From Pseudoalteromonas atlantica (GTDB lineage Bacteria > Pseudomonadota > Gammaproteobacteria > Enterobacterales > Alteromonadaceae), in contig BJUT01000012.1 in the NCBI GenBank assembly GCA_007988745.1, forward strand, positions 18,798 through 82,797: a stretch of DNA of 64,000 nt, given 5' to 3'. The notes beneath the pieces are model-generated. The model searched no databases. It saw only the letters and a list, made by a program, of their open reading frames with translations, and was not told the DNA's origin. A program made the position numbers and the translations under genes. How positions within the stretch are numbered: position 1 is the first letter of the stretch; every line of letters begins with the position of its first letter. Positions 1 to 9,429 of the stretch are shown piece by piece.

Positions 1-1
1 C

Positions 2-235
2 GCAGGTTGGCGCTATCAAAATAAAGATTACGATGAGCAAACAACGGATGATTTTTTTGAGCAAATACCGTCGCGAGATGAGCACAGAAATGTCGTTAAT
101 GCGTTTTATAACCTAGCTTTATTTGAGCACGTAACACTCATAGCCGAGGCTGAATATGGCGATTATCAATCAAAGCTTAGTAGCAATACCTATACGCAAT
201 CGGTTTTATCGGCGTCAGTTAAAGTGCATTTTTAG
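2..235 (+). CDS. C-terminal fragment of a probable outer-membrane beta-barrel protein
   Basis: An open frame enters from the left edge and runs 77 codons to a TAG at 233-235. The peptide alternates polar and hydrophobic residues in beta-strand-like stretches and ends in Val-Lys-Val-His-Phe. A C-terminal Phe is the usual signature of outer-membrane barrels recognised by the BAM machinery. The N-terminus is outside the window, so the family cannot be named. The frame converges on the protease gene on the other strand and overlaps its end by 17 bp. Confidence 0.6.
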   Translation, partial: AGWRYQNKDYDEQTTDDFFEQIPSRDEHRNVVNAFYNLALFEHVTLIAEAEYGDYQSKLSSNTYTQSVLSASVKVHF

Positions 236-1565
236 GTGGGTAAATGGCACCATAACCAAAGGTGGTGTCTTTGCCATGCTCGCCTAAATCGACGGCAAGC
301 GATGTAAGCTCGTTAAGAGCTTTGGTTTTATTATTACCATGCTTTAACAATAAACAACTTAATGCCGCGCTTACATGCGGCGCCGCCATTGACGTACCCG
401 ACTCCCTTCCAAATTTTCCATTGCCTTGACTTGTAACAACATTTACACCAAGGGCTGCAAAGTCTATGTAATCGCCTTTATTTGACCATCTATAAATTTG
501 GTTATTTGCATCAATAGCACTTACCGCTATCACGCTTTTATACGCAGCTGGGTATAACGGCTGCGACGCCGGCCCTTGGTTACCTGCAGCAGCTACAATT
601 AATACCTTTTGTTTTATTGCTGCAGTAATACTTGCTTCTAAAATTGCGTTATTTGGCCCCGTTAGGCTCATATTAATTACGGGTATTTTATTACTGACTA
701 ACCAGTTAAGTGCTTCTACTATGGCAAATAATGTAGCCCCTTGAGCATATTCAGATTGTCTATAAAACACCTCGGCACTGTAAAGCTTGGCATTGCCTAA
801 AAGCGGGCTAAGTTTTGCGCCTTTACCTGTAATTAGCCCTGCAATGGCGGTGCCGTGTAAATTTGGCGAGCTTAACCCTTGTGGTAAAAAGCTTTGCGTA
901 GTGATATTTGCACCTTCAAAAGCACTGTGTTTGGTATTAATGGCGCTGTCGATTATGCCAATTTTTACGCTTTGTGTGCAGTAGGGGGCAATAGAGTTAT
1001 TTGGTGTTACTTTTTCGGTAGGCTCGCCTGTTTGCGCTTGGTATATGTGGTTTCGGTCAAGTATTGCAGACTCATCTAAGTTAAGCGCTTTTAATAACTC
1101 ACTTTTAGAATTAACACCTTGTGGGGCGTTAAAGCGTACTAAGCTCATGTTAAGTGCGTTGTAATTTTTTACCGATACAATGGTTACATTTTGCTGTTTT
1201 AGGGTATTAAGTTGTTGGCTATTTGCCATTAATAACCATTGGCGCTCTATTGCTCTAAAGCCGTTTTCTAGCTCTACTTCAACAAATGCGGTGTTTTGGC
1301 TATTTATATTAATGTTAAGCACATTGGGTAAGCTGCTAATTGGCTCATTAATTTTCGCTTTTAGTTCATCAATCGATACTTGTGGTACAGGCACCGGAAG
1401 TGGTAGGCGTTGTGCCCGCTCTATTGTTTGCTCAATACGCTGCTCTATTGGGTTTAACTGCCCAAGCACTTGATCGACTCTCACTATATTGGCAGAGCTC
1501 GTTGCGCTAAATATGCAAAGCGAAGTGGCTATTATGTGTTTAACGCGTGTGTTTTTAATATTCAT
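219..1565 (-). CDS. Secreted S8-family (subtilisin-like) serine protease
   Basis: This 448-aa protein has a cleavable-looking signal peptide (about residues 1-25), a Pro-rich linker near 54-62, an N-terminal region of about 200 residues that may be a propeptide, and a C-terminal subtilase domain. The catalytic triad is visible: Asp206 in KIGIIDS, His237 in NLHGTAIAGL and Ser392 in GTSMAAPHV. The oxyanion-hole Asn329 lies in AAAGNQGP. The enzyme should act in the periplasm or outside the cell. It is transcribed divergently from the ECF sigma operon with a 140-bp gap. Such neighbours suggest, but do not prove, that the protease belongs to the envelope response run by that sigma factor. Confidence 0.9.
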   Translation of the reverse strand: MNIKNTRVKHIIATSLCIFSATSSANIVRVDQVLGQLNPIEQRIEQTIERAQRLPLPVPVPQVSIDELKAKINEPISSLPNVLNININSQNTAFVEVELENGFRAIERQWLLMANSQQLNTLKQQNVTIVSVKNYNALNMSLVRFNAPQGVNSKSELLKALNLDESAILDRNHIYQAQTGEPTEKVTPNNSIAPYCTQSVKIGIIDSAINTKHSAFEGANITTQSFLPQGLSSPNLHGTAIAGLITGKGAKLSPLLGNAKLYSAEVFYRQSEYAQGATLFAIVEALNWLVSNKIPVINMSLTGPNNAILEASITAAIKQKVLIVAAAGNQGPASQPLYPAAYKSVIAVSAIDANNQIYRWSNKGDYIDFAALGVNVVTSQGNGKFGRESGTSMAAPHVSAALSCLLLKHGNNKTKALNELTSLAVDLGEHGKDTTFGYGAIYPPKNAL

Positions 1566-1653
1566 AGTGGGTTACTTCTATTAAATTTATCATGCTGGTT
1601 AGTTAACGTTTAACACATAGAAATATTTCATTATTCAAATTATTTTGATTCTT

Positions 1654-1682
1654 TGGGAATAAATGTTTTTTTGAATCGTCTT
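1654..1682 (+). promoter_or_regulatory. Putative ECF-type promoter of the sigma operon
   Basis: TGGGAATAAA at 1654-1663 and CGTCTT at 1677-1682 match the GGAAY - N16 - CGTC pattern of ECF sigma factors (16 nt between GGAAT and CGTC). Transcription would start near 1687, just before the ribosome-binding site (AAGGGG, about 1690) and the ATG at 1706. ECF factors commonly transcribe their own operons, so autoregulation is the simplest reading. Confidence 0.5.
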
Positions 1683-1705
1683 CTTTATAAAAGGGGTAAA
1701 AATCA

Positions 1706-2197
1706 ATGAACGAAACTCTAAAAACCTTATTGCCCATGCTTAGGCGCTTTGCCTATTCGCTAACGGGTAGTAAAGCAGATGCAGACGATGTAGTGCAAAT
1801 AACAATTGAAAAACTATTAGTAAAAGGCATTCCGGATGACGTTGAGCCTGCTAAATGGGCGTTTAAAATTTGCCGCAATGTGTGGATAGACGAATACCGC
1901 TCGCGCAAGGTAAGACAAAATACGGCTCAGGCCGATGTTTTACCAGAGCCAATTACAAGTAATGAGCACCAAACACTCGAAAACAATCAAATGCTTAAAA
2001 ATGTAAATATTGCACTTGGGCAATTACCCGAAGAGCAACGCGCCATTGTATCGCTGGTGGCAGTGCAGGGCATGGCCTATAAAGAAGTAGCACATACACT
2101 CGATATACCTATAGGCAGTGTAATGAGTAAATTATCGCGAGCACGCAGTACACTTTATAATTTAATAAAACCCGACTTTAAAAAGGAGCAAGTATGA
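1706..2197 (+). CDS. ECF-family RNA polymerase sigma factor
   Basis: At 163 aa this has the usual size and two-domain plan of an ECF sigma-70 factor. Region 2 (about residues 8-75) carries the DADDVVQ and FKICRNVWIDEYR core-binding and -10 recognition motifs. Region 4 (about 105-155) has LPEEQRAIVSLVAVQGMAYK followed by the helix-turn-helix IPIGSVMSKLSRAR that reads the -35 element. It directs RNA polymerase to a small set of promoters. The stop overlaps the start of the anti-sigma gene by 4 bp (ATGA), so the pair is translationally coupled. Confidence 0.93.
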   Translation: MNETLKTLLPMLRRFAYSLTGSKADADDVVQITIEKLLVKGIPDDVEPAKWAFKICRNVWIDEYRSRKVRQNTAQADVLPEPITSNEHQTLENNQMLKNVNIALGQLPEEQRAIVSLVAVQGMAYKEVAHTLDIPIGSVMSKLSRARSTLYNLIKPDFKKEQV

Positions 2198-2934
2198 ACA
2201 TTAACGACGAAACACTTAGCGCCTTTTTAGACTCAGAGCTAAGCGAGCACGAAATGGAGCAAGTGCGCAAAGCCCTTGAAACCGATGATGAACTAGTAAT
2301 GCGACTTGCAGAGCTAAGCGAAGTAGACATGCGAGTAAAAGAGCACGCAACAAGTATTGATGATGCACCCCTTAGTGAATCATTAGCTAAAACGGTTGCA
2401 AAGCTTGATACAGCAACGACAAAAAACACGTTAAATAGCAATGTAGTAACGTTAACGCCTTGGCAAAGGGTTAAGCAGTCGGCTAATAAAAGCTTAGCAA
2501 TCGCTGCAAGCGTTGCCGTGGTATTTGGTATTGCAATGACGAGTTATTTACAACCCAATGAGTCGCAAAATTTAGTAGCTAGTAACATAGCATCAGCACT
2601 TGATACACAGCTAAGTAGTGGTGAGTATGAGCAAAGTGATGGCTCAGTATTTAGCGCGCAGCTTAGCTTTAAAAATCAGCAAGGTGAGCTTTGTAGGCAG
2701 TATGCGCTAAGCTCAAACAATACCACGCAAACAAGCATTGCTTGTAAAACGCAAAGCGGCTGGCAAATAAAAGCGCAAACAGCCGCGCGGCAAAGTGATA
2801 ATGGCGCGCAATATCAAACGGCGTCTAATAACAGTGAGTTAGATGCTGTTATAGATAGCATGATCAGCGGCGCACCACTAGATAGAGCGCAAGAGCAGCA
2901 AGCAATTAGTGCAAAGTGGCAGTTAAACCAATAA
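2194..2934 (+). CDS. Membrane anti-sigma factor
   Basis: The 246-aa product has a short acidic N-terminal region (residues 1-50, beginning INDETLSAFLDSELSEHE) typical of RsiW/RseA-type anti-sigma domains. One predicted membrane helix follows at about 100-118 (SLAIAASVAVVFGIAMTSYL). The C-terminal part, of about 125 residues, should lie in the periplasm. The expected role is to hold the upstream sigma factor inactive until an envelope signal releases it. It overlaps the sigma gene by 4 bp and is followed after 25 bp by a lipoprotein gene, so all three probably form one operon. Zinc-binding His/Cys motifs of the ZAS type are not evident. Confidence 0.85.
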   Translation: MNINDETLSAFLDSELSEHEMEQVRKALETDDELVMRLAELSEVDMRVKEHATSIDDAPLSESLAKTVAKLDTATTKNTLNSNVVTLTPWQRVKQSANKSLAIAASVAVVFGIAMTSYLQPNESQNLVASNIASALDTQLSSGEYEQSDGSVFSAQLSFKNQQGELCRQYALSSNNTTQTSIACKTQSGWQIKAQTAARQSDNGAQYQTASNNSELDAVIDSMISGAPLDRAQEQQAISAKWQLNQ

Positions 2935-2959
2935 TAGTTTTTATAAAACGAGGTGAATA

Positions 2960-3472
2960 ATGAAAACATCTATTTTAATTATCAGTATTTTACTTATGGC
3001 GGGTTGCGCATCTAAACCCGACTACCGCCCAGCTAATAATGGCTCACAAGGTTATAGCGAGCAAAAAATTAGTGACGATCAATACCGCGTCGAGTTTAAA
3101 AGTGTGTCAAACAACGTAGCCGATGCCGGTGACTATGCATTGTTACGCGCGGCTGAGCTTACCCAAGCGCAAGGCTACGACTGGTTTGTTGTAACAAATA
3201 AAGAAACCTTTGTTGAGTCTAAATCGCAAGCGCCCGCGTCATCTATTAGTGCATCACACAGCCAGCAATATGAGCGAAACTGCGGTTTATTAACCTGCGA
3301 AACACGCGTACGCCCGAGCAATAGCGTAGGCGTACAAGTGAGCAACAATGATAAACGAAAAGAAGTACACACCCTGATTGACATTAAAATGGGCAAAGGT
3401 ATTAAACCCAGCGACAACAGCTATAGCGCACAAGACTTAATTGAAAACTTAAGCAAAAAGACACAAAACTAA
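2960..3472 (+). CDS. Lipoprotein, CC0125/CC1285-like
   Basis: A 170-aa lipoprotein: the signal peptide ends in the lipobox LLMAGC, with Cys16 as the lipidation site. The mature part has a conserved-looking core (YRVEFKSVSNN and ADAGDYALLRAAELTQAQGYDWFVV), the pattern of small lipoproteins annotated as CC0125/CC1285 family, of unknown function. Two Cys (CGLLTCETR) could form a disulfide. The RBS GAGGTG stands just before the ATG. As the third gene of the ECF operon it may be a sensor or an effector of the envelope response; that is inference. Confidence 0.75.
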   Translation: MKTSILIISILLMAGCASKPDYRPANNGSQGYSEQKISDDQYRVEFKSVSNNVADAGDYALLRAAELTQAQGYDWFVVTNKETFVESKSQAPASSISASHSQQYERNCGLLTCETRVRPSNSVGVQVSNNDKRKEVHTLIDIKMGKGIKPSDNSYSAQDLIENLSKKTQN

Positions 3473-3973
3473 TTATGAGAATAGTTATTAGCTGTTGTTA
3501 TTCTACATGTGATTATATTTCAGCTACACACTTACGGTCTAACCTTTAGAGACAGTGGGCACTTAATTATTAGTCGGTTAGGTGCCTACTTTAAATGTGA
3601 TTACACACCCCTTGGACTTCGGAGTCTTTTAATCTGTATTTTCTCTACCATACTTCTTTCTTTGGTTGTTATTGTTAAATTAAACAGATTAAACCAGTGC
3701 TTTAAAGAATAAACTTGTAAATTAACTTTATAATTTTAAAGGGATTATTTTTATTTAAATACGCTGCTTCGTTTTTAGTGTTATGAACATGTAAAACTTT
3801 TACATAATCTTTATTGCATTCGAATGCAAAAAGCGATAGTTTTTATAAGTCGAAAAAATAGGCATTTAAATCGCGCTTTAAATCATTATAAATACTTAAA
3901 ATTCGGTTGCGGGTTATTTAGCCCTTAAATGCTTAATAAAATAACTTATATCAACAGGTGGAGAATTAATCTC
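3473..3973. other. Intergenic region upstream of the first TonB receptor
   Basis: About 500 bp of AT-rich DNA with no convincing gene. A 67-codon frame at 3509-3712 has no RBS and no recognisable domain. The region carries one perfect operator-like palindrome (3814-3829) and a weaker related sequence, GACTTCGGAGTC, at 3615-3626. Confidence 0.6.
3814..3829. promoter_or_regulatory. LacI-type operator, site 1
   Basis: TTGCATTCGAATGCAA is a perfect 16-bp palindrome with a central CG, the usual geometry of LacI-family operators. It lies 145 bp before the receptor start at 3974. It shares the outer TTG/CAA and the core TTCGAA with three more sites in the window (6558, 14213, 20320). Confidence 0.6.
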
Positions 3974-6328
3974 ATGGCCGCACATATTTTACGTAAAACA
4001 CTTATTTTTGCTGCAGTAAACACGGCGATATTGGGCTCAGCCTCGGTATACTCGCAAGAGGCAAAGTTAAACCCTAACAAAGAGTTGGAGGTTATTTCGG
4101 TTACCTCTACTAAGCGTGTTAAAAGTATTCAATCAGTGCCGTTGGCTGTGACCGCTGTATCTGCTAAAGATTTACTAGAAAATGGCGTTACTGATATCTT
4201 AAACCTTGATAGCTTAGCGCCAGGGTTAAAGTCGGGTGTGTCGGGCAGTGATGCTCGCCCAGCTATGCGCGGTGCTAGAACAGAGCAAGTAGAGGCTAAC
4301 GATGTTGCCATCGCGTTTTATTCTAACGGTGTTTATCGTTCTCGTCACGGGCAGGCGCTTGCTGGGTTTGTTGATTTAGAGCGTGTTGAAGTATTGCGCG
4401 GGCCACAAGGTACATTGTTTGGTCGTAACTCATTTGGTGGTGCGATTGATGTTATAGCTAAAAAACCAGAGCTAGATATTACCGAAGGCGGTATGGCCGT
4501 TACATTTGGTAATTATGGTCATTTACGTGGTGAGGGCTTTTTTAATGCAGCGCTTACTGATGATACCGCGGTGCGATTTACTGGCGTTCGAGAAATAAGA
4601 GATCCCTACGTTGAAAATACATTTAATGAAGATGCAGGCTTAAAAGATGCTGATATGTATTTTTTACGTGGCCAAGTTTTTACTGAAATTAACGACGATA
4701 TAAATTTAAATGTAAAAGTAGAAACGTGGCAGGATGAATCAAATGGCGGCGGTGCTTTTGGCTACCATATTTTAGGCGTTCCTATAAATCCTGCAACGGG
4801 TAAAACAAGTTTGTCGGCACCATTAACTGAGCGAATTGGTCGTGACGATGTGTGTGGCAGTAATTGTGGCCGCTTTGGCGCAGGTTTAGATAACGCTGCA
4901 ACACCTGGTCTTAATACCGCACAGGCGGTATCGTCAGACCCATTTACTCAGCAGTTTGACTATAAACCATCGCGTGATGTAAGTGATGTAAGCATTAGTG
5001 CAGAGCTTAACTGGTCATTAGAGTCGGTAGATTTGAAAGTGATTGCAGCCTCAATGGATTACGAAGAAACGCGTCTTACTGATGGTGATTTTTCGACTTA
5101 TGCAACCACGGTTGATGGCAATGCGGTTGAATCAAAAACAAACTCGTTAGAAGTGCAGGTTAGCTCAACGTATGAAAGCGACTTTGAATGGGTAGCGGGT
5201 ATTTATTTGCTCTCAGAAGATTTAGACAACGCATTTTTAAATGGCAGCTATGGCGCTGTGGTTGATAATGCGCCAGATACAACGCAACCCCAAGAATTTC
5301 AGTACGCGTCGTGGTTAAATCAAATTCAGTTAGAAACAAGATCAGCTGCGGCCTACTTTCAAGGTAATTACACATTTAATGATGATACACGCGGTATAGC
5401 CGGCATTAGGTATACAAATGACAGCCGTGAGTGGGATATTTACGGCCAAAACCCAGATAACTTAAGCACGCTCGATTTTTCTGTACTTGAGGTTGATAAC
5501 GCAGACGATGATTGGAGTAAAGTAACCTGGAAGCTAGGTCTTGAGCACGATTTAGCAAGTTCTCAACTGCTTTATGCTACAGTTTCTACAGGCTTTTTAG
5601 CGGGTAACGCACAGGGCGCTTTTAATGGTGAAGATAGCTACGATGAGCAAACAGTAACGGCTTACGAGCTTGGCTTTAAAAGCATGCTGCTTGATAATTC
5701 ATTAAGATTTAACGCTTCTTTATATTACAACCAGTACGAGGACCTACTTTCTACTCGTTTTCAAAACGTGGGTGGTACGGCGGTGTCGTTTTTTGGTAAT
5801 GCCGGGGAAATTGATGCTGCAGGTCTTGAGTTAGAAATTGATTGGCAGGCAAGTGATGCATTGCGCCTAGGGGCACGCGCCGCGTTTACAGACTCAACGT
5901 ATGGCGACTTTGTTACGCCAAATGTATTTGAAGAGGGTGGAGAGACCATTAATGGCGTGGATAACTTACTGCAACTAGATGGTAATGACGTGCAGCTAAG
6001 CCCTAAATACAATATTACACTATTGGCCAGTTATGAGTTTGATTTAGGTGATAAAGGCCGCGTTGTGCCTGCTACCAGTATTCAATTATCGGATTCGTAT
6101 ACAACCAACGATTTGTCTTTTTCATTTGGTACTCAAGAAAGTTACCAAAAGTACGATGCTAGCCTTGCATGGTATTCGGCAGATAATGAGTGGTCTGTAC
6201 GTGCGTATGTTCAAAACGCAGGAGATGAGCTTATATTACTTAGGACAGTCCGCTTTGGTGGTAATGTGGCTGCGGCCGATTATGCTAATCCTCGCACTTA
6301 TGGTGTAAGGGTAGGCTATAACTTTTAG
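3974..6328 (+). CDS. TonB-dependent outer-membrane receptor (island receptor 1)
   Basis: The start is set at the ATG at 3974, preceded by AGGTGGAG; a frame open from 3929 would add 15 residues ahead of the signal peptide. The 784-aa product has a signal peptide (about 1-28) and a TonB-box-like stretch (LEVISVTSTK). The plug contains RPAMRGART, VEVLRGPQGTLFGRNSFGG and GAIDVI, and a long beta-barrel ends in Tyr-Asn-Phe. The receptor should import a ligand too large or too scarce for porins, using TonB energy. The palindrome upstream and the shared plug motif with the next gene link it to the catabolic island downstream. The ligand is unknown. Confidence 0.93.
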   Translation: MAAHILRKTLIFAAVNTAILGSASVYSQEAKLNPNKELEVISVTSTKRVKSIQSVPLAVTAVSAKDLLENGVTDILNLDSLAPGLKSGVSGSDARPAMRGARTEQVEANDVAIAFYSNGVYRSRHGQALAGFVDLERVEVLRGPQGTLFGRNSFGGAIDVIAKKPELDITEGGMAVTFGNYGHLRGEGFFNAALTDDTAVRFTGVREIRDPYVENTFNEDAGLKDADMYFLRGQVFTEINDDINLNVKVETWQDESNGGGAFGYHILGVPINPATGKTSLSAPLTERIGRDDVCGSNCGRFGAGLDNAATPGLNTAQAVSSDPFTQQFDYKPSRDVSDVSISAELNWSLESVDLKVIAASMDYEETRLTDGDFSTYATTVDGNAVESKTNSLEVQVSSTYESDFEWVAGIYLLSEDLDNAFLNGSYGAVVDNAPDTTQPQEFQYASWLNQIQLETRSAAAYFQGNYTFNDDTRGIAGIRYTNDSREWDIYGQNPDNLSTLDFSVLEVDNADDDWSKVTWKLGLEHDLASSQLLYATVSTGFLAGNAQGAFNGEDSYDEQTVTAYELGFKSMLLDNSLRFNASLYYNQYEDLLSTRFQNVGGTAVSFFGNAGEIDAAGLELEIDWQASDALRLGARAAFTDSTYGDFVTPNVFEEGGETINGVDNLLQLDGNDVQLSPKYNITLLASYEFDLGDKGRVVPATSIQLSDSYTTNDLSFSFGTQESYQKYDASLAWYSADNEWSVRAYVQNAGDELILLRTVRFGGNVAAADYANPRTYGVRVGYNF

Positions 6329-6431
6329 GCATTTTTCAATAATGTATTTTAAGGTTTAAGTAAAAGTGTAAGTTTGTGCATTTTGCTAAAATATAGCATT
6401 GAAATTTTAAATTAAACAATCGCTTACATAG

Positions 6432-6462
6432 AGCCAGTAATAAATTATTACTGGCTTTTTTT
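6432..6462 (+). terminator. Rho-independent terminator of receptor 1
   Basis: A 10-bp stem (AGCCAGTAAT at 6432-6441 with ATTACTGGCT at 6447-6456) and a 5-nt loop are followed by a T run. Confidence 0.85.
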
Positions 6463-6557
6463 GTGTTTCGAAATCACTTTATTTTAATTTTAATATATTG
6501 TTTTATTTAGGTTAATTTCGATAAGGTTATTATTCGAGCAGAAAGTTGTTGATCTTT

Positions 6558-6573
6558 TTGACTTCGAAGTCTA
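6558..6573. promoter_or_regulatory. LacI-type operator, site 2
   Basis: TTGACTTCGAAGTCTA contains the perfect 12-bp palindrome GACTTCGAAGTC and differs from site 3 only in its last two bases. It lies 107 bp before the ATG of receptor 2. Confidence 0.65.
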
Positions 6574-6679
6574 TTTTAGATCCATGCATTTTCAATTGAT
6601 ACAACTTGTTTACTGTAATAATTGAAAATGTAGGTTTGGGGAGAACTAAATACGTTTTATACTGGGGAGAATAACTATA

Positions 6680-9082
6680 ATGAAAGCTAAATTTACACGG
6701 ACTCTCGTTCACTTTGCTGTAACCACCGCTATTGCAGCAACCACAATGAACGCACACGCTGCGCAAGAGCCAGAACAAGCACAAACGCAAGAACAAACCG
6801 CAGAGCCCGCGATAGAGCGTATAGCGGTAACGGCAAACCGTCGCTCACAAGACCTACAGGAAGTATCATCATCAATAACAGCATTAGGGGAAGGGGACAT
6901 TGCCCGTGCTGGTATTATTGATGTTACGGGTCTTGAACAAGTGGTACCAGGCTTACGTATGGGTTCGTCGGGTGGTGAAGTTAGACCCGCTATGCGTGGC
7001 GCTCGCACCAACGAAGTAGGTGTAGCAGGCACCGGTATTGCTGAGCAAATTGTAGGTATATTTCAAGATGGTATTTATGTGCCGACTACCTCATCGGGCT
7101 TAGGCGCGCTGGTGGATGTTCAACGCATTGAGGTATTACGCGGGCCGCAAGGTACGTTATATGGCCGAAACACGTTTGCGGGCAGTATTAATATTATTAC
7201 TAATCAACCTGTTTTTGACGATTTACTGGGGAGTATAAAAGTTGAAACAGGCAGTTATAACCGCAGCGCTTACGAAGGAATTATAAATATTCCAGTAAGC
7301 GACACCGTGGCAACCCGTTTTGTAGTGGCCTCTGATCGTCACGATGGTTATATCAATAATTTAGTTGTTCCAGGCCCTTCAGATGACTTGCGCGAGAAAA
7401 ACCAGTTTTATATGCGTAACGTTACTAAGTGGGAGCCAAACGAAAAGTTTAATGCCACAGTGCGCTTTGATTACTCTCGTAAAGATTCAAACTCAGAAGC
7501 TATTTGGGGTTACCAACAAATAGCTGGCTACCAAATTGAAGAAACCTCGCCGGGGTCGGGTGTATTTAACACCACGCCTACAATAACCGAGGGGCATATT
7601 TATCAGCCAAGTGATGCACAGCACGAAGACCTTGGCCCGTATGATGTATACCGCAATGGTTTTTCACTTGATAAGCAAGAAAGCTTTTCGACCACATTAG
7701 CACTTGAATGGTATACCGACTTTGCTGATATTAAATGGACCACCAACTACTCAACGCTTAGTGGTAAGCAATATTACGATAACGACTACAGCGACGGTGG
7801 CATTGATTTTGTAGGTGGTTTTGGTCGTGAGGATGACCAAAAAACACTTTCATCTGAGCTACAATTTTCATCTAACGATGAGGGTGATTTTTCGTGGATT
7901 GGTGGTCTTTACTACTTTGACCAAGAAGCAGATTGGAGCTGGTTATCGCATGCAGATACCACAGGCGATGGTGTATCAGACTCTGTTGTAGTGCCTTCGT
8001 GGGGGAACCCAGATTACGACCCGCATACGGCTAAATCTATTGCGGCGTATGGGCAATTACGCTACCAAGTAACAGAAGATTTGCGCGTGGTAGGTGGATT
8101 GCGTGTAAACCAAGACGACAAAACATTTACCGGCGATACAATACCAGATTGGGATGACTCAGCACTGCTTTATAAAGCGGCTGCCGAGTACGACATTAAT
8201 AACGATATTATGGTGTATGCAAGTGTAGCGACAGGCTACAGAACCGGTGGCGCAAACGATTCGCGCGTTGTAGCTCGCGGTGCTGACCCACTTTACGATA
8301 ACGAAGATGTTATCTCTTACGAAATGGGTATGAAAAGCTATTTGCTTGATGGCGCAATGCGTTTAAATCTTTCGGTATTTATGAACGAATACGAAGATGT
8401 AAAAGCACAGTTATTTGCAACCTCATGTAACGATACGACCACTGGCGATACTGTTTTAGAGTGTGTTGCAGCAGGTACTGCTACCACCTTTGAATACTAC
8501 GAAAACGGCGGCGATGTAGAAACTGTGGGCCTAGAAGCTGATATTCAATGGGTGCCAATTGATAACCTAACACTAACCGGTACTTTATCTCTGCTTGATA
8601 GCGAATTTGCTGATGGCTATGCAGTAGGTAATGAGCAACTACGCCCATTATTAGCATTAGGTAACTTAGAAGGTCGCCAAGATATAAACGACAGCTCTAG
8701 TCAGTTTAGTTTTGAAGGCTGGAGCCCAGCTATGGCACCCGAATACAGCGTTGGTTTTTCAGCTCGTTATGAGTTTAGCTTAGGGGGGGATTCGTACTTA
8801 GTACCGTACATTCAACTAAATTACTTAGACGATTACTACGCGTTTGATACGAACATCCCAGAGGTGCAAGTAGATGCACACTTAATGGCTGATGCACGTT
8901 TAACTTGGTACATTAACGACAGTGTGCAAGTAGAAGCGTACGTTAAAAACATTGGTGATAAAGCGATTTTAACCCGTGGTGTAGTGCACTCACAAATCGT
9001 TGATGGCTTACCTGCAAACTCAGTACAAGCTAACTGGAACAACCCACGTACGTGGGGCGCAAGCTTAAAATATCAGTTTTAG
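6680..9082 (+). CDS. TonB-dependent outer-membrane receptor (island receptor 2)
   Basis: An 800-aa receptor with RBS GGGGAGA before the ATG, a signal peptide (about 1-28, ending AHA), a Gln/Glu-rich linker, and a TonB-box-like IERIAVTANRR. The plug carries RPAMRGARTNEVG and IEVLRGPQGTLYGRNTFAGS; the barrel ends in Tyr-Gln-Phe. The RPAMRGART plug motif is shared with receptor 1, whereas receptors at 31.3 and 37.2 kb have a different plug. The two island receptors are therefore probably closest relatives and may take up the same or related ligands. It has its own operator and its own terminator, so it is probably monocistronic. Confidence 0.94.
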   Translation: MKAKFTRTLVHFAVTTAIAATTMNAHAAQEPEQAQTQEQTAEPAIERIAVTANRRSQDLQEVSSSITALGEGDIARAGIIDVTGLEQVVPGLRMGSSGGEVRPAMRGARTNEVGVAGTGIAEQIVGIFQDGIYVPTTSSGLGALVDVQRIEVLRGPQGTLYGRNTFAGSINIITNQPVFDDLLGSIKVETGSYNRSAYEGIINIPVSDTVATRFVVASDRHDGYINNLVVPGPSDDLREKNQFYMRNVTKWEPNEKFNATVRFDYSRKDSNSEAIWGYQQIAGYQIEETSPGSGVFNTTPTITEGHIYQPSDAQHEDLGPYDVYRNGFSLDKQESFSTTLALEWYTDFADIKWTTNYSTLSGKQYYDNDYSDGGIDFVGGFGREDDQKTLSSELQFSSNDEGDFSWIGGLYYFDQEADWSWLSHADTTGDGVSDSVVVPSWGNPDYDPHTAKSIAAYGQLRYQVTEDLRVVGGLRVNQDDKTFTGDTIPDWDDSALLYKAAAEYDINNDIMVYASVATGYRTGGANDSRVVARGADPLYDNEDVISYEMGMKSYLLDGAMRLNLSVFMNEYEDVKAQLFATSCNDTTTGDTVLECVAAGTATTFEYYENGGDVETVGLEADIQWVPIDNLTLTGTLSLLDSEFADGYAVGNEQLRPLLALGNLEGRQDINDSSSQFSFEGWSPAMAPEYSVGFSARYEFSLGGDSYLVPYIQLNYLDDYYAFDTNIPEVQVDAHLMADARLTWYINDSVQVEAYVKNIGDKAILTRGVVHSQIVDGLPANSVQANWNNPRTWGASLKYQF

Positions 9083-9117
9083 AATTTCCTAAAATGGCCG
9101 CTACGGTCATTACTTTC

Positions 9118-9146
9118 AGCCAGCTATTTATTAGCTGGCTTTTTTA
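9118..9146 (+). terminator. Rho-independent terminator of receptor 2
   Basis: A 9-bp stem (AGCCAGCTA at 9118-9126 with TAGCTGGCT at 9132-9140) is followed by six T residues. Confidence 0.88.
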
Positions 9147-9429
9147 TTTTAAGCTTGTTAGTTAGCTACTATTTAACTTTACTATTGTATTTCCCCCACC
9201 TTAGCTGGCATTTATTAAGTGCGCTTTTATTGGCTTTAGATTGTAAGCTTAACCCCTCTTACCTGACCTTAATTTAAGTTTGCTAAATGCATACGTGTAT
9301 TTAAGCCATAAGTGCGTAACTTACAATGGGGGGGCTTGGCTGTTGGTTGGATACTCGGGCTTTAGTAAGGCGAGGCTGATACTTTATTTACTGCCTTTAA
9401 CTATTTTAAAGCGTTATTTTTTAAATAAG

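Noticed and set aside
3615-3626. GACTTCGGAGTC, similar to the operator
   Set aside because: Only 12 of 16 positions agree over the full site and it lies far (about 350 bp) from the receptor start; may be a weak auxiliary site but not supported.
3509-3712. 67-codon frame upstream of receptor 1
   Set aside because: No RBS, no recognisable family; a chance frame in AT-rich DNA.
6464-6475. TTTCGAAA core near the end of receptor 1
   Set aside because: Shares TTCGAA but lacks the outer half-site bases and lies after a terminator.
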